The notes: generated from the sequence alone by a model not told the origin. Counted from the first letter of the stretch, positions 35,538 through 45,215 are shown. The stretch is DNA of 64,000 bases from Quatrionicoccus australiensis (GCF_020510525.1 NZ_CP075188.1:372001-436000), one strand, 5' to 3'. Numbers and translations are program-made.

Positions 35538-36988
35538 TCCTTCTCCAGCACGATGTTCTTCTCACCGGCATGCCGTTCGGCAACCCAGACGAGCAGGGCA
35601 TCGATCGCGGCCGCACCGGCCTGGGCGCGCGGATGATTGATCAGGAAGGTCACGGCGTGGCGACGTCCTTCGCCATCCAGCGCATAGCCGGCGGCTGTCT
35701 TGACGCCGTCCAGCGTGCCGGTCTTGATGTGGGCGCGGCCGGTCGCCTGCGAGCCGTTGAGGCGCTTCTTCATGGTGCCGTCGATGCCGACAATGGGCAG
35801 GCTGGAAATCAGCTCGGGCATCACCGGATTCTTCCAGGCATCCTGCAATAGGCGATTCAGGCTGCCGGCACTGATCCGCTCCAGGCGTGACAGGCCGGAG
35901 CCGTTTTCCAGCGCCAGTTCGGGAAAGCGCAGGTTGCGCCCGTTCAGCCAGTCGGTGATGCGCTGGCGGGCGCGTTCTGCGGTCGCCGGTCCCGTGGCAT
36001 CCTTCGGGGCGTCGTTGCCGAGGGTCAGGAAGACCTGGCGCGCCATGACATTGTTGCTGTACTTGTTGATGTCGCGCACGGCATCGGCGAGCGGCGCCGA
36101 CTCGTGCGTCGCGAGCAGGCGGCTGCCAACGGCGACGTTGCCGCCGCGCACCTGGCCGGTCAGCGTGCCGCCCAGTTCCTGCCACAGGCTGCGGATCAGG
36201 CCGCTGGCCTGGGTATCGGCCGGCAGGGGCGACAGGTTGAGTGTCTTCTCGCCGCACAGCGCGCTGTAGCTGCCGGTGAACTCGAGGCGGTTGCCATCGT
36301 TTTCCGGGATCAGACGGACGTTGATCAGGTCCTTCCAGTTGCTGCTGCAGGCATTGCCGTCGGCCTTCAACAGGTTGTCGAGGCGGAGGCCGGCGGCCGG
36401 GGTTTCGAGCAGCAGGCGCGGTCGACCGTTGTCGGGCAGTAGCGTGAAGCGCAGGGCGCGGAAGTTGATCAGCAGGCCGTCCGGGCCGACGTTGTAGGGC
36501 CGCATCGGCTTGTCGTCGAAGGCACCGGGATCGATGCTCGGGACATTGAAAACCGTCCGGTCGAGCACCACGTCGCCGGCAATGTGGCGGATGCCGCGCA
36601 CGCGCAACTGGCGCAGCAAACCGCTCAGGTGTTCGATCGCGAAACGCGGGTCGCCGCTGCCCTTGAGGTACAAATTGCCGTTCAAAACGCCGTCGACCGG
36701 TGAGACATCGATCCAGGCCGTCGTCTTCCAGGTGTAAGCCGGGCCGAGCAGGTCGAGCGCGGCGTAGGTGGTGACCAGCTTCATGACCGAGGCCGGGTTC
36801 ATCGCCTGGCTGCTGTTATGGGCGACCAGCGCGCTGTTGCTGTCCACTGGCTGGACAACGACGGCGACGCTGGCGGCGGGAATCTGCGCTGTCTTGAGCG
36901 CCTTGAGCACGGAGGGCGGCAGGCCGTCGGCGAGTGCGGTCAGGCTGAGGCTGCCGAGCAGGGCGCTGACGAAGATTTTCTTGAGCAT
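35534..36988 (-). CDS. dacB: D-alanyl-D-alanine carboxypeptidase/endopeptidase (PBP4-type)
   Basis: A 484-residue class C low-molecular-mass penicillin-binding protein. The signal peptide is MLKKIFVSALLGSLSLTALA. Catalytic motifs: SVMK in MNPASVMKLVTTYA (SxxK), YSNN (SxN) and HIKTGTL (KTG). The large insert between SxxK and SxN is typical of PBP4. It cleaves peptidoglycan cross-links and terminal D-Ala in the periplasm. Confidence 0.94.
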   Translation of the reverse strand: MLKKIFVSALLGSLSLTALADGLPPSVLKALKTAQIPAASVAVVVQPVDSNSALVAHNSSQAMNPASVMKLVTTYAALDLLGPAYTWKTTAWIDVSPVDGVLNGNLYLKGSGDPRFAIEHLSGLLRQLRVRGIRHIAGDVVLDRTVFNVPSIDPGAFDDKPMRPYNVGPDGLLINFRALRFTLLPDNGRPRLLLETPAAGLRLDNLLKADGNACSSNWKDLINVRLIPENDGNRLEFTGSYSALCGEKTLNLSPLPADTQASGLIRSLWQELGGTLTGQVRGGNVAVGSRLLATHESAPLADAVRDINKYSNNVMARQVFLTLGNDAPKDATGPATAERARQRITDWLNGRNLRFPELALENGSGLSRLERISAGSLNRLLQDAWKNPVMPELISSLPIVGIDGTMKKRLNGSQATGRAHIKTGTLDGVKTAAGYALDGEGRRHAVTFLINHPRAQAGAAAIDALLVWVAERHAGEKNIVLEKE

Positions 36989-37011
36989 CGGTTTCTGTCG
37001 GGGAGGGGGCG

Positions 37012-37036
37012 AAAAAAAGGGAGGCCGCGGCCTCCC
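37012..37036 (-). terminator. intrinsic terminator of the chemoreceptor gene
   Basis: A perfect 18-base palindrome GGGAGGCCGCGGCCTCCC (37019-37036). On the minus strand it is followed by seven T (37018-37012), just after the chemoreceptor stop. Confidence 0.75.
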
Positions 37037-37056
37037 GTCATTCTAAGTGGCTTGGC

Positions 37057-39141
37057 TCAGTTGCGGTAAAGCTCGAAGCCGGCGATCAGGACGTCGAGCT
37101 GGTGCGCGGTGCACAGCAATTCGTCGGCCGCGATTTTCGCCGCCTGCGCCGACTGGGTATTCTGCTCGATGAGGTCGGTGATCTGCTGCATGCTGCCCGC
37201 CACTTCTTCGCTGGCGACACCTTGCTGACGCGCCGCATCGGAGATCTGGCCGGCCATTTCCGAAACGTGGCTGGACGAGTGCGTGATGCTTTCGAGGCCG
37301 GAAACGCTCTGGCGCAGCATGCCGATACCGGTCTCGACTTCTTCGGCGGCCAGTTCCATGCTCGCCACGGCTTGCGAAGTGACGCTCTGGATTTCGTTGA
37401 CCGTGATGTTGATGTCGGCCGTCGAGCTGGTGGTGCGTTCGGCGAGCTTGCGCACTTCGTCGGCGACAACGGCAAAGCCGCGTCCCTGCTCGCCGGCGCG
37501 GGCTGCCTCGATCGCGGCATTGAGCGCGAGCAGGTTGGTCTGGCTGGCAATTTCGGCGATGACGCGGGTGATGTCGCCGATTTTCTTGATCGAATGATTG
37601 AGCTGGTCGATGGTCTTGTTCGAGGCATGCACGGCATCGACGACCCGGTTGGTCGCCGCCATGCTCTGGTTGATGCTGGTGTTGCTGGCGCTCACCTGAT
37701 CCTGGGATTCGCGTGCGGCGGAAGCCGCTTCCTGGGCGTTGCTCGCGACTTCCTGCACCGACTGGCTGAACTCCTCGGTGGCGGCAGCGACGCCTTCGAC
37801 ACTGGATTGCTGCTGCTGCGACTGTTCGGCGACCATCGCCATCTGCGCTTCGAGTTGCTTGCTGCGGCTGTCGATGGCATGCGAGGCCGTGCTGATTTCG
37901 TCGAGCATGGCTTTCAACGAGCCTTGCATGCTCGCCAGGTTGCACATCAGCAGCCCGGTTTCATCGCGACCGTCGATCTCGATGTCGTCGGTCAGCTTGC
38001 CTTCGGCGATGCGTCCGAAATAGCTGACGGCCCTGTTGATGGGCCGGACGATGGCCGCCACCAGCATGGCGCCGCCGATCAGCCCGAGGAGCAGGGCAAG
38101 GGCGAGGCTGCCGATGGTGACATTGCGGACGCTTTGGTAGCGTGCTTCAGCCTCGGCGAAATTCGCTTCGGCAGAGTGGGCCAGCTCGTTGATAAGTGTC
38201 TCTCCGGCCTTTTGCATTTCGCTGTACAGCGGGTTGATCTTGAGCAGAAGCAACTCGTTGGCTTGCGTGTACTTGCCCTCGGCCAGCAGGCCGCGGGCGA
38301 TATTGATGCCCTCCTTGGAGAAGCGTTCGCGGGCTTCGCTGAACTTGGCGAGCAGCACTTTTTCGCTCTCCGACAAGGGCAGCTTTTTCAAGTTGTCGAG
38401 CAGGGTGTTGATCGCCTCGCGGTTTTTCAGGGTTGCTTCGATATGCCTGTCGAGCGGGTGGTCATGCAATTTCGAGTTCGGGTTGAGCGGATCGTGCTGC
38501 AGGCCGAGCATGACTTGCGAGCGGTTGTCGGAAAGCAGGGCCAGCATCTGATTGATTGTGTTCGACGGGAGCAGTTTCTCGCGGTACATGCGGTCGAGCT
38601 GGCCATTGGTTTCGGCAACGCCCTTGATCCCCAGGAAACCGATCACGCTCATCAGGGTCAGGATGATGCCGATCGCTGCCCACAGGCGGGCGCGTAGAGA
38701 AATGCCCGGTTTGCCTGTGGTCGGCAGGCTTCCCTTCTGGCCCGCGGCGGCGTAGGCAGCTTCGGCAGCGGCCCGCTTGTCGCGGCGGGCCGGGGTGCGG
38801 ACCGACATGTAGCCGGTGACCTGGCCATCCTTTTTGAGCGGCACGACAAAGGCTTCCACCCAGTAATAGTCGCCGTTCTTGCAGCGGTTCTTGACCAGGC
38901 CGCGCCAGGGCAGTCCTGATTTTACGGTCGTCCACAGGTCGCGGAAAGCCGCTTCCGGCATGTCCGGGTGACGAACCAGGTTATGGTTCTGGCCGATCAG
39001 TTCTTCGCGCGTAAAGCCGCTGATTGCGACGAAGGCATCGTTGGCATAACTGATGCAGCCCTTGAGATCGGTACGTGAGACGAGATAGGAGTTCGGGGGG
39101 AAGGCAATTTCACGCTGGGTGACCGGTTGGTTGTTTTTCAT
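37057..39141 (-). CDS. methyl-accepting chemotaxis protein with N-terminal PAS (Aer-like)
   Basis: A 694-residue receptor. The N-terminal PAS domain (about 10-120) starts [33 protein letters not shown] and contains [13 protein letters not shown], close to redox/energy receptors of the Aer group. A helix pair then brackets a four-helix-type periplasmic domain (about 165-345). HAMP (about 365-420) and a signalling domain (about 440-690) follow, with the hairpin tip [41 protein letters not shown]. Unlike E. coli Aer it has a true periplasmic domain. The start at 39141 ([12 protein letters not shown]) is preferred. Confidence 0.93.
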   Translation of the reverse strand: MKNNQPVTQREIAFPPNSYLVSRTDLKGCISYANDAFVAISGFTREELIGQNHNLVRHPDMPEAAFRDLWTTVKSGLPWRGLVKNRCKNGDYYWVEAFVVPLKKDGQVTGYMSVRTPARRDKRAAAEAAYAAAGQKGSLPTTGKPGISLRARLWAAIGIILTLMSVIGFLGIKGVAETNGQLDRMYREKLLPSNTINQMLALLSDNRSQVMLGLQHDPLNPNSKLHDHPLDRHIEATLKNREAINTLLDNLKKLPLSESEKVLLAKFSEARERFSKEGINIARGLLAEGKYTQANELLLLKINPLYSEMQKAGETLINELAHSAEANFAEAEARYQSVRNVTIGSLALALLLGLIGGAMLVAAIVRPINRAVSYFGRIAEGKLTDDIEIDGRDETGLLMCNLASMQGSLKAMLDEISTASHAIDSRSKQLEAQMAMVAEQSQQQQSSVEGVAAATEEFSQSVQEVASNAQEAASAARESQDQVSASNTSINQSMAATNRVVDAVHASNKTIDQLNHSIKKIGDITRVIAEIASQTNLLALNAAIEAARAGEQGRGFAVVADEVRKLAERTTSSTADINITVNEIQSVTSQAVASMELAAEEVETGIGMLRQSVSGLESITHSSSHVSEMAGQISDAARQQGVASEEVAGSMQQITDLIEQNTQSAQAAKIAADELLCTAHQLDVLIAGFELYRN

Positions 39142-39309
39142 CTTTTCTTTTGCTTTGTTGCGCAGGTAAGGCAGCGGCAAGGTCGCTAATCTGCTTCAGG
39201 GCAAGGTTTTGCTAAAGGAATAGTGTAATTGGTTTTGCTATTACTTTAGCTATAGATATGTTGCCCGAGCCTATGTTTGGTGGGCAAAAATATGCCTTGC
39301 CGTCCTGGT

Positions 39310-40293
39310 TTAATCGCAGCGTTTGAAACTGCCGTCGTCAGGCGAAAAGTAGATGGCGCGGTTGCGTCCGTCATGCTTTGCCTGATAAAGGGCGACATCG
39401 GCCGACGAAAGCAGGGTATGGATGTCGGTTTCCCCATCCGGCAGCATCACGGCGCAGCCAATGCTGACGGTCAGGTGGGCGGCAACGCTCGATGCCACAT
39501 GGGCGATGGCCAGGGTAGCGACGCGCAGACGCAGTGTTTCGGCCAGATGGACGATGTCGCTTTCGCTGAGTTCCGGCAGGATGAATGCAAACTCATCGCC
39601 GCCATAACGCGAGAGCAGATCAATGCCCGGGCGGACTGTCTCCTTGAGCAGCCTGGCCAGCTCGCTCAGGCGCGCATCCCCCTGGTCGCGGCTGTAGTGG
39701 CCGTTGTAGGCGCTGAAGTGGTCGATGTCGATGATCATCAGGCCGAGCGACTGCTTGCTGCGCTGCGCCTTGAGAAACTCGGCGGCCAGTGTTTCGTCGA
39801 ACTGGCGCCGGTTAGCGACGCCAGTCAATGCGTCCTGGGTGGTCGCCCGGCGCAGGGTTTCGCTTTGTTGCCGCAACAGCCGTTCACGCGAGATGTTGGC
39901 AGTCATGTCGCTGATCTGGATCAGGCAGGCCGCCTTCGGGTCGGCATCGCGCAGGGGCATGACGTGGATCATCTGCTGCATGCGCCGTTCCCGGTCACGG
40001 TCTTGCGGGGTCTGGTAGAGGGGCAGCAAGGTGCCGTGCAGGGCGGGCGAGAGGAGCGAGGGAAGGCGGTCACGGATGGCGTGTTCGATTGCCTGTTCGA
40101 GACGGCTGCCGCGTGCGGCCGGGAAGGTCTCGACAAATGGCCGGCCGAGCAGGGCTTCCGCCGCCAGGCCGCTGCGCCGGGCCAGCCAGCGGTTGCTGTG
40201 CAGCACGCAGGCATGGGCGTCGAGAATGACAACGCCGACTTCCAGGGTGTCGAGTACGGTGCAAAGGCTGCCAATGCCCAACTGCTCTGACAT
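39310..40293 (-). CDS. PAS–GGDEF diguanylate cyclase
   Basis: A 327-residue soluble protein. A PAS domain (about 10-125, LDTLEVGVVILDAHACVLHSN) is followed by GGDEF (about 160-325) with DIDHFSAYNGHYSRDQGD and active loop RYGGDEFAFILPE. An intact catalytic loop suggests it makes c-di-GMP. The start overlaps the CheC-like stop by 1 base, so it is the last gene of a REC–CheC–GGDEF operon. Confidence 0.93.
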   Translation of the reverse strand: MSEQLGIGSLCTVLDTLEVGVVILDAHACVLHSNRWLARRSGLAAEALLGRPFVETFPAARGSRLEQAIEHAIRDRLPSLLSPALHGTLLPLYQTPQDRDRERRMQQMIHVMPLRDADPKAACLIQISDMTANISRERLLRQQSETLRRATTQDALTGVANRRQFDETLAAEFLKAQRSKQSLGLMIIDIDHFSAYNGHYSRDQGDARLSELARLLKETVRPGIDLLSRYGGDEFAFILPELSESDIVHLAETLRLRVATLAIAHVASSVAAHLTVSIGCAVMLPDGETDIHTLLSSADVALYQAKHDGRNRAIYFSPDDGSFKRCD

Positions 40294-40934
40294 CAGGCCA
40301 GCCCCTGTTCGTTCAGATAGCGGTCAAGACAGGCGAGCAGGCTGCTCATCGAGGCGACGCTGAGCAAAAACAGGATATGCCCCTGGATGCGCTGCTGGCT
40401 GATCACCATGTCGACCTGCAGCAACAGCACCATCTGTTCGTCGCCCCCCTCGAGGATGGGCAGGTTTTCGGTATTGCCGAAGCGATGCAGTGGTAGCGTG
40501 CTGTCGAAACTGATGTGGAAAATGTCTGCCAGCGAACTCATGCAGGCATTGAGGATGATGTTGCCGATTTCGCACATCGCTTCCTGCTCGAACTCCGAGA
40601 GTTCTTCGATGCTCATGTGCGGGCCGACCATCAGGCGAACGATTTCCAGGGCATTGCTTTCCGGGAAGACGAGCATCGCCTGTGCGTCGAAAGGGCCGGA
40701 AAAGGTCTGGCTGACCGTGCTGAACTGGTCGAGTTCGGCGCTAAGCAGAATCCGGGTGGCCTGGTCACGATGCACCAGCGAGACTGAAGGTGCGGTGAGC
40801 AGCACTTCATCATTGACGATCAGGCTGAGGCTGGAAGCGGCGCGTCCGACACCAATGTTGAAGATTTCACCCAGCGCGTCGAGTTGCAGTTCGTTCAGGC
40901 TGACCACGTCAAGCCTCGAAAAAGGCGATGGCAT
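40293..40934 (-). CDS. CheC/CheX-like phosphatase domain protein
   Basis: About 213 residues. The CheC signature occurs twice: LDALGEIFNIGVGRAASSLS (about 17-36) and FEQEAMCEIGNIILNACMSSLADIF (about 125-149), both with the E..N pair used by CheC/CheX/FliY phosphatases to remove phosphate from CheY. The ATG at 40934 lies inside the preceding receiver gene; a GTG at 40907, one base after that gene's stop, is an equally good start. It probably dephosphorylates its neighbour receiver. Confidence 0.82.
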   Translation of the reverse strand: MPSPFSRLDVVSLNELQLDALGEIFNIGVGRAASSLSLIVNDEVLLTAPSVSLVHRDQATRILLSAELDQFSTVSQTFSGPFDAQAMLVFPESNALEIVRLMVGPHMSIEELSEFEQEAMCEIGNIILNACMSSLADIFHISFDSTLPLHRFGNTENLPILEGGDEQMVLLLQVDMVISQQRIQGHILFLLSVASMSSLLACLDRYLNEQGLA

Positions 40935-41283
40935 CGGCCACCGACTGCGCAGTAATCGGTTTGGCGACGAAATGGATGCCAGCGCGGGCCGCCGCTTCTC
41001 GCGTGCTTTCCTGGATGTTGGCCGTGCACAACGCGATGCGGGTTTCCGGATGCCGCATGCGGATGCGGCCGGCAGCCTCCAGGCCGCTGATGCCGGGCAT
41101 GTTGACATCCATGCTGACGAAGTCAGGGCATTCCTTCTCGATGGCGAGGAGTGCCTCGTCGCCGCTGATCGCTTCGGCGATACGCCAGTTGGGGCGGCTG
41201 TCGGCAACGATGGCGCGGATCAGCATGCGCGACATGCGGCTGTCATCAACGATCAGCAGCAGGGGGGCAGATAAGTTTTCCAT
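40909..41283 (-). CDS. CheY-like single-domain response regulator
   Basis: A 124-residue receiver domain. It has the acidic pair in LLLIVDDSRMSR, phosphoacceptor Asp in FVSMDVNMPGISGLEAA, Thr/Ser in IALCTANIQ and Lys in FVAKPIT. No output domain is present. It precedes the CheC-like and GGDEF genes; the three probably form a small phospho-signalling module. The start at 41283 (MENLSAPLLLIVDD) is preferred to a long upstream extension with no domain. Confidence 0.9.
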   Translation of the reverse strand: MENLSAPLLLIVDDSRMSRMLIRAIVADSRPNWRIAEAISGDEALLAIEKECPDFVSMDVNMPGISGLEAAGRIRMRHPETRIALCTANIQESTREAAARAGIHFVAKPITAQSVADAIAFFEA

Positions 41284-41410
41284 CCCGTGATTATGATCAA
41301 TATCGGCGATGTTTTTAACCGGGAAATGTAAATTTCCCTGGTCGGGCATTTTCCTTGCCGGCCAGCGGTCGACCGCCTGGAGGTCGGGTTTTTGCCGTGC
41401 GCTGAAAAGG

Positions 41411-41442
41411 CGAAAGCCCCGCAGGGGGGGGCGGGGCTTTCG
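41411..41442 (-). terminator. strong GC hairpin, likely terminator of the 41574 gene
   Basis: CGAAAGCCCCGC (41411-41422) and GCGGGGCTTTCG (41431-41442) pair perfectly over 12 bp with an 8-base G-rich loop. It lies 130 bases after the minus-strand gene stop. Only a short T-run (CCTTTTC) follows. A CGGTCGACCG palindrome sits close by at 41366. Confidence 0.6.
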
Positions 41443-41573
41443 GGCGGTGGCCTCAGGGGGAGGTGGCCACCTAGGCTGTTGGGGTTCAGCGCATGGATGC
41501 AAGATACGGCCAGACGGATGGCAACTCAAGTAACGGTTTGCGACAGGAAGTATCTGTTTGTTCGCCGGGCGGC

Positions 41574-41909
41574 TCAAGCCCGGGGCGCGTGGGCGGCGCT
41601 CAGTTTTTCCGAGACGAACTCGGCGCGCGAGGTCGAGTTGTTTTCCTGATTGTTGGCAAGGCACCAGGCGCTGAATTCTTCCGGAACAATCTGGCATTCC
41701 AGGGCGAGAACGCCGGAGCGCTGGAAGTTCCGGCGGGCGGCGACAGCCATGGCTTTCCATTTGGCAAAGGAATCCTCGAAGCAGTCGGGGTCGGTCGCCG
41801 TGGCCTTGACCCGGGCCCAGGTTTCCTCGGTGTACCAGGTAACGCCGATGACCAGCGACTGGCTGCGGCGTTTGGCTTTCAGGCTTTGATAAAGGGTCGG
41901 TTTTCTCAT
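41574..41909 (-). CDS. conserved hypothetical soluble protein
   Basis: A 111-residue protein starting MRKPTLYQSLKAKRRSQSLV. It has VIGVTWYTEETWARVKATA and AKWKAMAVAARRNFQRSG segments, mixed alpha/beta, no signal or membrane helix. No family recognised. The start at 41909 is chosen as the first ATG after a non-coding-looking upstream. Single-gene unit followed by a strong hairpin. Confidence 0.6.
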   Translation of the reverse strand: MRKPTLYQSLKAKRRSQSLVIGVTWYTEETWARVKATATDPDCFEDSFAKWKAMAVAARRNFQRSGVLALECQIVPEEFSAWCLANNQENNSTSRAEFVSEKLSAAHAPRA

Positions 41910-42058
41910 GCTCGGGATCCGTGTTGCGCAGTTGCAAGATGAGGCGATCCGCATGCAAGACACGCGCCAAAGATCAATCGCTTGCAAATCAGATGCTTGG
42001 CGGAAAGATGTTGCGTCGGATTTGCAACAAAAGCGCTTCGCCGATAACGCAGCCGTCT

Positions 42059-42649
42059 TCAGGTGTTCTCGAAGCGGGACAGCTCTTCACGCGTATTGAT
42101 GTTTTCGAAGGCTCCCGCGACATCGTCGAAAGGCACCTCGACGCTGTTCAGGGTCGAATACCAGCGCTCGAACTTGCGCTGGCCGCTGGCGAGATAAGCG
42201 GTCAGGTGCGGCAGCAGTTCGCGCCGGCAAAGGCAGAACACCGGATGCGGCTGGTCGAAGGTGCGGGCAACTGCCAGTTCGGCCCGGCTGGCGGTCAACG
42301 CTTGCTGCAGGCGGAAAACCAGGTCGCTCGGCAGAAACGGCGAGTCGCACGGAGCCGTGGCCACCAGCGGGTGCGTGGCCGCCGACAGGGCGGCATGCAA
42401 TCCGGCGAGGGGGCCGGCGAAATCGGGAATCCGGTCGGCAACGACGGGGTAACCGAAGCTGGCGTAGCGCTCGCCATTCTGGTTGGCATTGATCAGGAGT
42501 TCATCCACCTGCGGCGCCAGGCGGGTGATGACCCAGTGCGCCAGCGGCTGGCCGCGCAGTTCCTGCAAGCCCTTGTCGATACCGCCCATGCGCCGGCCGA
42601 GGCCGCCGGCGAGGACAACGCCGGTAATTTTCTCGTTCATTCTGGCCAT
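42059..42649 (-). CDS. mobA: molybdenum cofactor guanylyltransferase MobA
   Basis: A 196-residue nucleotidyltransferase. The N-terminal signature is GVVLAGGLGRRMGGIDKGLQ (LAGGxGxRMGGxDK), with DRIPDFAGPLAGL, TAPCDSPFLPSDL and a basic C-terminal segment. It attaches GMP to molybdopterin to form the MGD cofactor for nitrate reductase and other Mo enzymes. Two adjacent ATGs (42649 and 42640) are both possible. Confidence 0.93.
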   Translation of the reverse strand: MARMNEKITGVVLAGGLGRRMGGIDKGLQELRGQPLAHWVITRLAPQVDELLINANQNGERYASFGYPVVADRIPDFAGPLAGLHAALSAATHPLVATAPCDSPFLPSDLVFRLQQALTASRAELAVARTFDQPHPVFCLCRRELLPHLTAYLASGQRKFERWYSTLNSVEVPFDDVAGAFENINTREELSRFENT

Positions 42650-43102
42650 TGCTCCTTGCCGGTACTCGTGTGTTCAGTCCATCCGGTTGCCGGCATGGCT
42701 GATCCGCTGTTGGGCTGGCCAGTTTTTTTGCTCGTCATGGCCGGCATTGTACGCGTCCGCTTTATTCGGTCACTCCGGAATCCTTCGGCTGTTGTCCGTG
42801 GCAAATCGGGCCGGCCCCGTCTTTCCCGTCTGTGCGATTTGTCTGTTCGTCGTGCCTGGAATGCTCGGAGCGGGCTTCCTTGCCGGCCGCAAAATCGCAT
42901 CGTCGATTTTCGCGAAATCCTTGTCCGGCATTTGTTTCTGCCCGTCTCACTAAGATTAGCGATAGCGCGGCATATGACGGCTGTTATGATTTTGACAGCC
43001 TATAAAAAACTAGAAAAAATATTTCATCATGCTGATCGCCCTGGTTCCGGATTTGCCGTTTTTTAATGCGGTGCCGGTTGCTGCGTCGATGCCGAGTCTC
43101 TC
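42650..43102. other. gene-free stretch upstream of the LuxR-type regulator
   Basis: I see no coding frame I would defend in these 453 bases. Near the regulator gene the sequence turns AT-rich (42985-43027). TTGACA (42992-42997) there, with AAAAAT 17 bases on (43015-43020), could be a weak promoter. There is no clear terminator or riboswitch. Confidence 0.4.
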
Positions 43103-44110
43103 GTGAACTCCATACTCTGTATTGATCCTTCCCGCAGTTTTTGCGGCTTGCTGTGCAGTTTGGCCAGTGAATCCGGTTTGCAGGCGGTTCTCTGTCATGA
43201 CGCCGAGGAAGCCCGGTCGCACCTGGATAGTCCACTCCCTTTCATTTTGATGATTGTCGCGAATGATCTGGGGGGGGGCGAGGATGGCATGCGCCTGATT
43301 GAACAGGCGCGGCACCAGCCCAAGCGGGCCACGATGCCGATTGCCTACGTGATGCAGGATCGCGACCTTGAGCTGGCGCACGAGGCCTTCCAGGCCGGTG
43401 CAACCGAGGTTGTGCTGCGCGACGACGATGACCTGATCCGGCATTTCATTCTCGAGGCGGCCAATTCCCGTTACAAGTCCTTGCAGCCGGGGCGGGTCCT
43501 GCTGGTTGAGGACGAAAACTGCCAGGCGGAACATCTGGAAGAGGTGTGCGCCCTGCAGGGGCTGACCGTCGATCGCTGCATTTCGATGGAGGAGGGCGTC
43601 GCCCGCTTGCAACGCGGCGAATACCAGCTGGCGATCATCGATATCCTGCTCAAAGGCATGGGCAGCGGTTTGTCGCTGGTCCGCCACATTCGGCAATTGC
43701 CGCCGCCGCGATCGCTGGTGCCCATCCTGGTGATTTCCGGCTTTGATGATGTGGCTCGACGCGTCGAGGCCTTGCGCATCGGTGCCGACGACTTTCTCGC
43801 CAAACCGTTTGCCGAGGAAGAACTGGTCTGGCGCCTGCAAAGGATTACCCAGGGACGCCCCGGCAGCGAGCCGGAGGTGTTGCGCGCGGCCATCCCCGAC
43901 ATGGCGTTCTGGCAGCAACACGGTCTTTCGTCGCGCGAAAGCGAGATTTGCGAGGCCCTGATCCGTGGCGTGAACGACAAGCAGATCGCCAGTGATCTCG
44001 ATATTTCTTTCTGGACGGTGCGCACGCATATTTCCCGGATATTTTCCAAACTCGGGGTGCTCAACCGGCGTGAATTGATGGCCCGCTATCTGCCGAGCAT
44101 GGGCGGTTAG
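43103..44110 (+). CDS. double-receiver LuxR-type response regulator
   Basis: A 335-residue regulator with a GTG start. The first receiver-like domain (about 1-120) lacks the phosphoacceptor Asp (LMIVANDLGGGEDG). The second (about 130-250) has VLLVEDENCQ, phosphoacceptor Asp in LAIIDILLKGMGSG and FLAKPFAEEE. A LuxR helix-turn-helix (about 270-330) reads GLSSRESEICEALIRGVNDKQIA then TVRTHISRIFSKLGV. The first domain probably mediates dimerisation or blocks activity. Partner kinase unknown. Confidence 0.88.
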   Translation: MNSILCIDPSRSFCGLLCSLASESGLQAVLCHDAEEARSHLDSPLPFILMIVANDLGGGEDGMRLIEQARHQPKRATMPIAYVMQDRDLELAHEAFQAGATEVVLRDDDDLIRHFILEAANSRYKSLQPGRVLLVEDENCQAEHLEEVCALQGLTVDRCISMEEGVARLQRGEYQLAIIDILLKGMGSGLSLVRHIRQLPPPRSLVPILVISGFDDVARRVEALRIGADDFLAKPFAEEELVWRLQRITQGRPGSEPEVLRAAIPDMAFWQQHGLSSRESEICEALIRGVNDKQIASDLDISFWTVRTHISRIFSKLGVLNRRELMARYLPSMGG

Positions 44111-44238
44111 CCAATCGTGACTTCAACCCTTCCTTATCGAGCGCGCACAATGTGCCTGAACAGCCCTTCCCTTGAGCTCCATCGTTGCCTTGCACCGGTC
44201 TGTCATTGTTGTACCGGCCAGAAACTTGAGGTGCTGGC

Positions 44239-44631
44239 GTGAAGGGCGAATTTTCCGGGCTTTCGTTCAACAGCGACCATGCCGACCTCGATGTCCAGCA
44301 CAAGAAGCTGCTCGCCCTCTGTGAGCGGGCCGCTGAGCTTCCCGAAGATGATACGGCGTCATCCAGCGAGAAATTTCACATTCTGCTCAACGACCTGGCG
44401 ATTTATGCCCGCGCCTACTTCTCTGCGGAGGAGGAGCGCCTGCGGCAAACCAATCCGCTGTTGCTCGCCGAGCACCAGGAAGAGTACATCAGCTATGAGC
44501 AGCAGCTGACGGATCTCCTGATGGCCGCCAGTCGTGGGATTCTTGACCGAATCGGCCTGCTCCAGTTGTTGACCGCATGGCGCGACTCGCGCGTGGCGCG
44601 ACCGAGCGTTCGCTACTGGTCGCCAAAATAG
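44239..44631 (+). CDS. hemerythrin-like protein missing metal ligands
   Basis: A 130-residue protein with a GTG start, related to bacteriohemerythrins (LDVQHKKLLALCERA; YFSAEEERLRQTNPLLLAEHQEEY). One histidine (QHKKL), the glutamate and one later histidine remain. The HF histidine before the EE pair is Tyr, the second His of the H...H pair is Tyr, and the C-terminal H/D ligands are absent. It therefore probably cannot bind the diiron centre in the normal way. It may act as a structural sensor. Confidence 0.7.
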   Translation: MKGEFSGLSFNSDHADLDVQHKKLLALCERAAELPEDDTASSSEKFHILLNDLAIYARAYFSAEEERLRQTNPLLLAEHQEEYISYEQQLTDLLMAASRGILDRIGLLQLLTAWRDSRVARPSVRYWSPK

Positions 44632-44646
44632 CGCGCACCAGCGAGC

Positions 44647-44677
44647 AAAAAAAGCCCGGCATTTTGGGTGCCGGGCT
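44647..44677 (-). terminator. intrinsic terminator of the 44807 gene
   Basis: AGCCCGGCA (44653-44661) and TGCCGGGCT (44669-44677) form a perfect 9-bp stem with a 7-base loop. Read on the minus strand it is followed by seven T (44653-44647). It sits after the minus-strand gene ending at 44807 and also near the plus-strand hemerythrin stop. Confidence 0.8.
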
Positions 44678-44806
44678 AACAGGGGGATTCTGATGCACTC
44701 AGGAGATGGGCCTGAGAAACATCAGCTTAGCGAGTGCCGTCCCCTGTTTCCGTGCGCTGGCGCGCACAGCGCACAGCCCGCGAAATTGTCCTGGAGAGCT
44801 TGTCGG

Positions 44807-45175
44807 CTATTTGACCGGAGGCTCGGATGCCTCGCCGGCCGCTGGCGTGATCTCGGTCAGGGTCAGGAAGCCGTCGGGCGACTTGACGATCTTGTAGACC
44901 GCGTCGGGCTTTTCACTCGATTTCTTGAGAACGTTCTGCCACTCGACCTCGGCGCTCTTCAGTCCGTCGATTTTTTTGTGTACTGAAGCGATGCTGTCGG
45001 CCAGGTCGCTCTTCAGGCTTTCGTTGAATTGTTCAACCTTGCTCGCCGTCGGATTCAGCACCAGCAGAACGGTGTTGGCCAGCGACAGTGCGAAGGCGCC
45101 GCCGGCGAGAATGGTCACCAGCTTGGACGGGCCGGCTGACGCGGCTTTGGGTGACTCGGTGATATCTGCGGACAT
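44807..45175 (-). CDS. single-pass membrane protein with coiled coil
   Basis: A 122-residue protein: a polar N-terminus, one membrane helix (about 20-42, LVTILAGGAFALSLANTVLLVL), a helical stretch likely to form a coiled coil (SLKSDLADSIASVHKKIDGLKSAE) and a short C-terminal domain (AVYKIVKSPDGFLTLTEI). No family recognised. It has a terminator downstream. Confidence 0.65.
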   Translation of the reverse strand: MSADITESPKAASAGPSKLVTILAGGAFALSLANTVLLVLNPTASKVEQFNESLKSDLADSIASVHKKIDGLKSAEVEWQNVLKKSSEKPDAVYKIVKSPDGFLTLTEITPAAGEASEPPVK

Positions 45176-45215
45176 GCTTGTCTCCTTGATTGTCGGTCTG
45201 CGCTGATCCCGCGGA

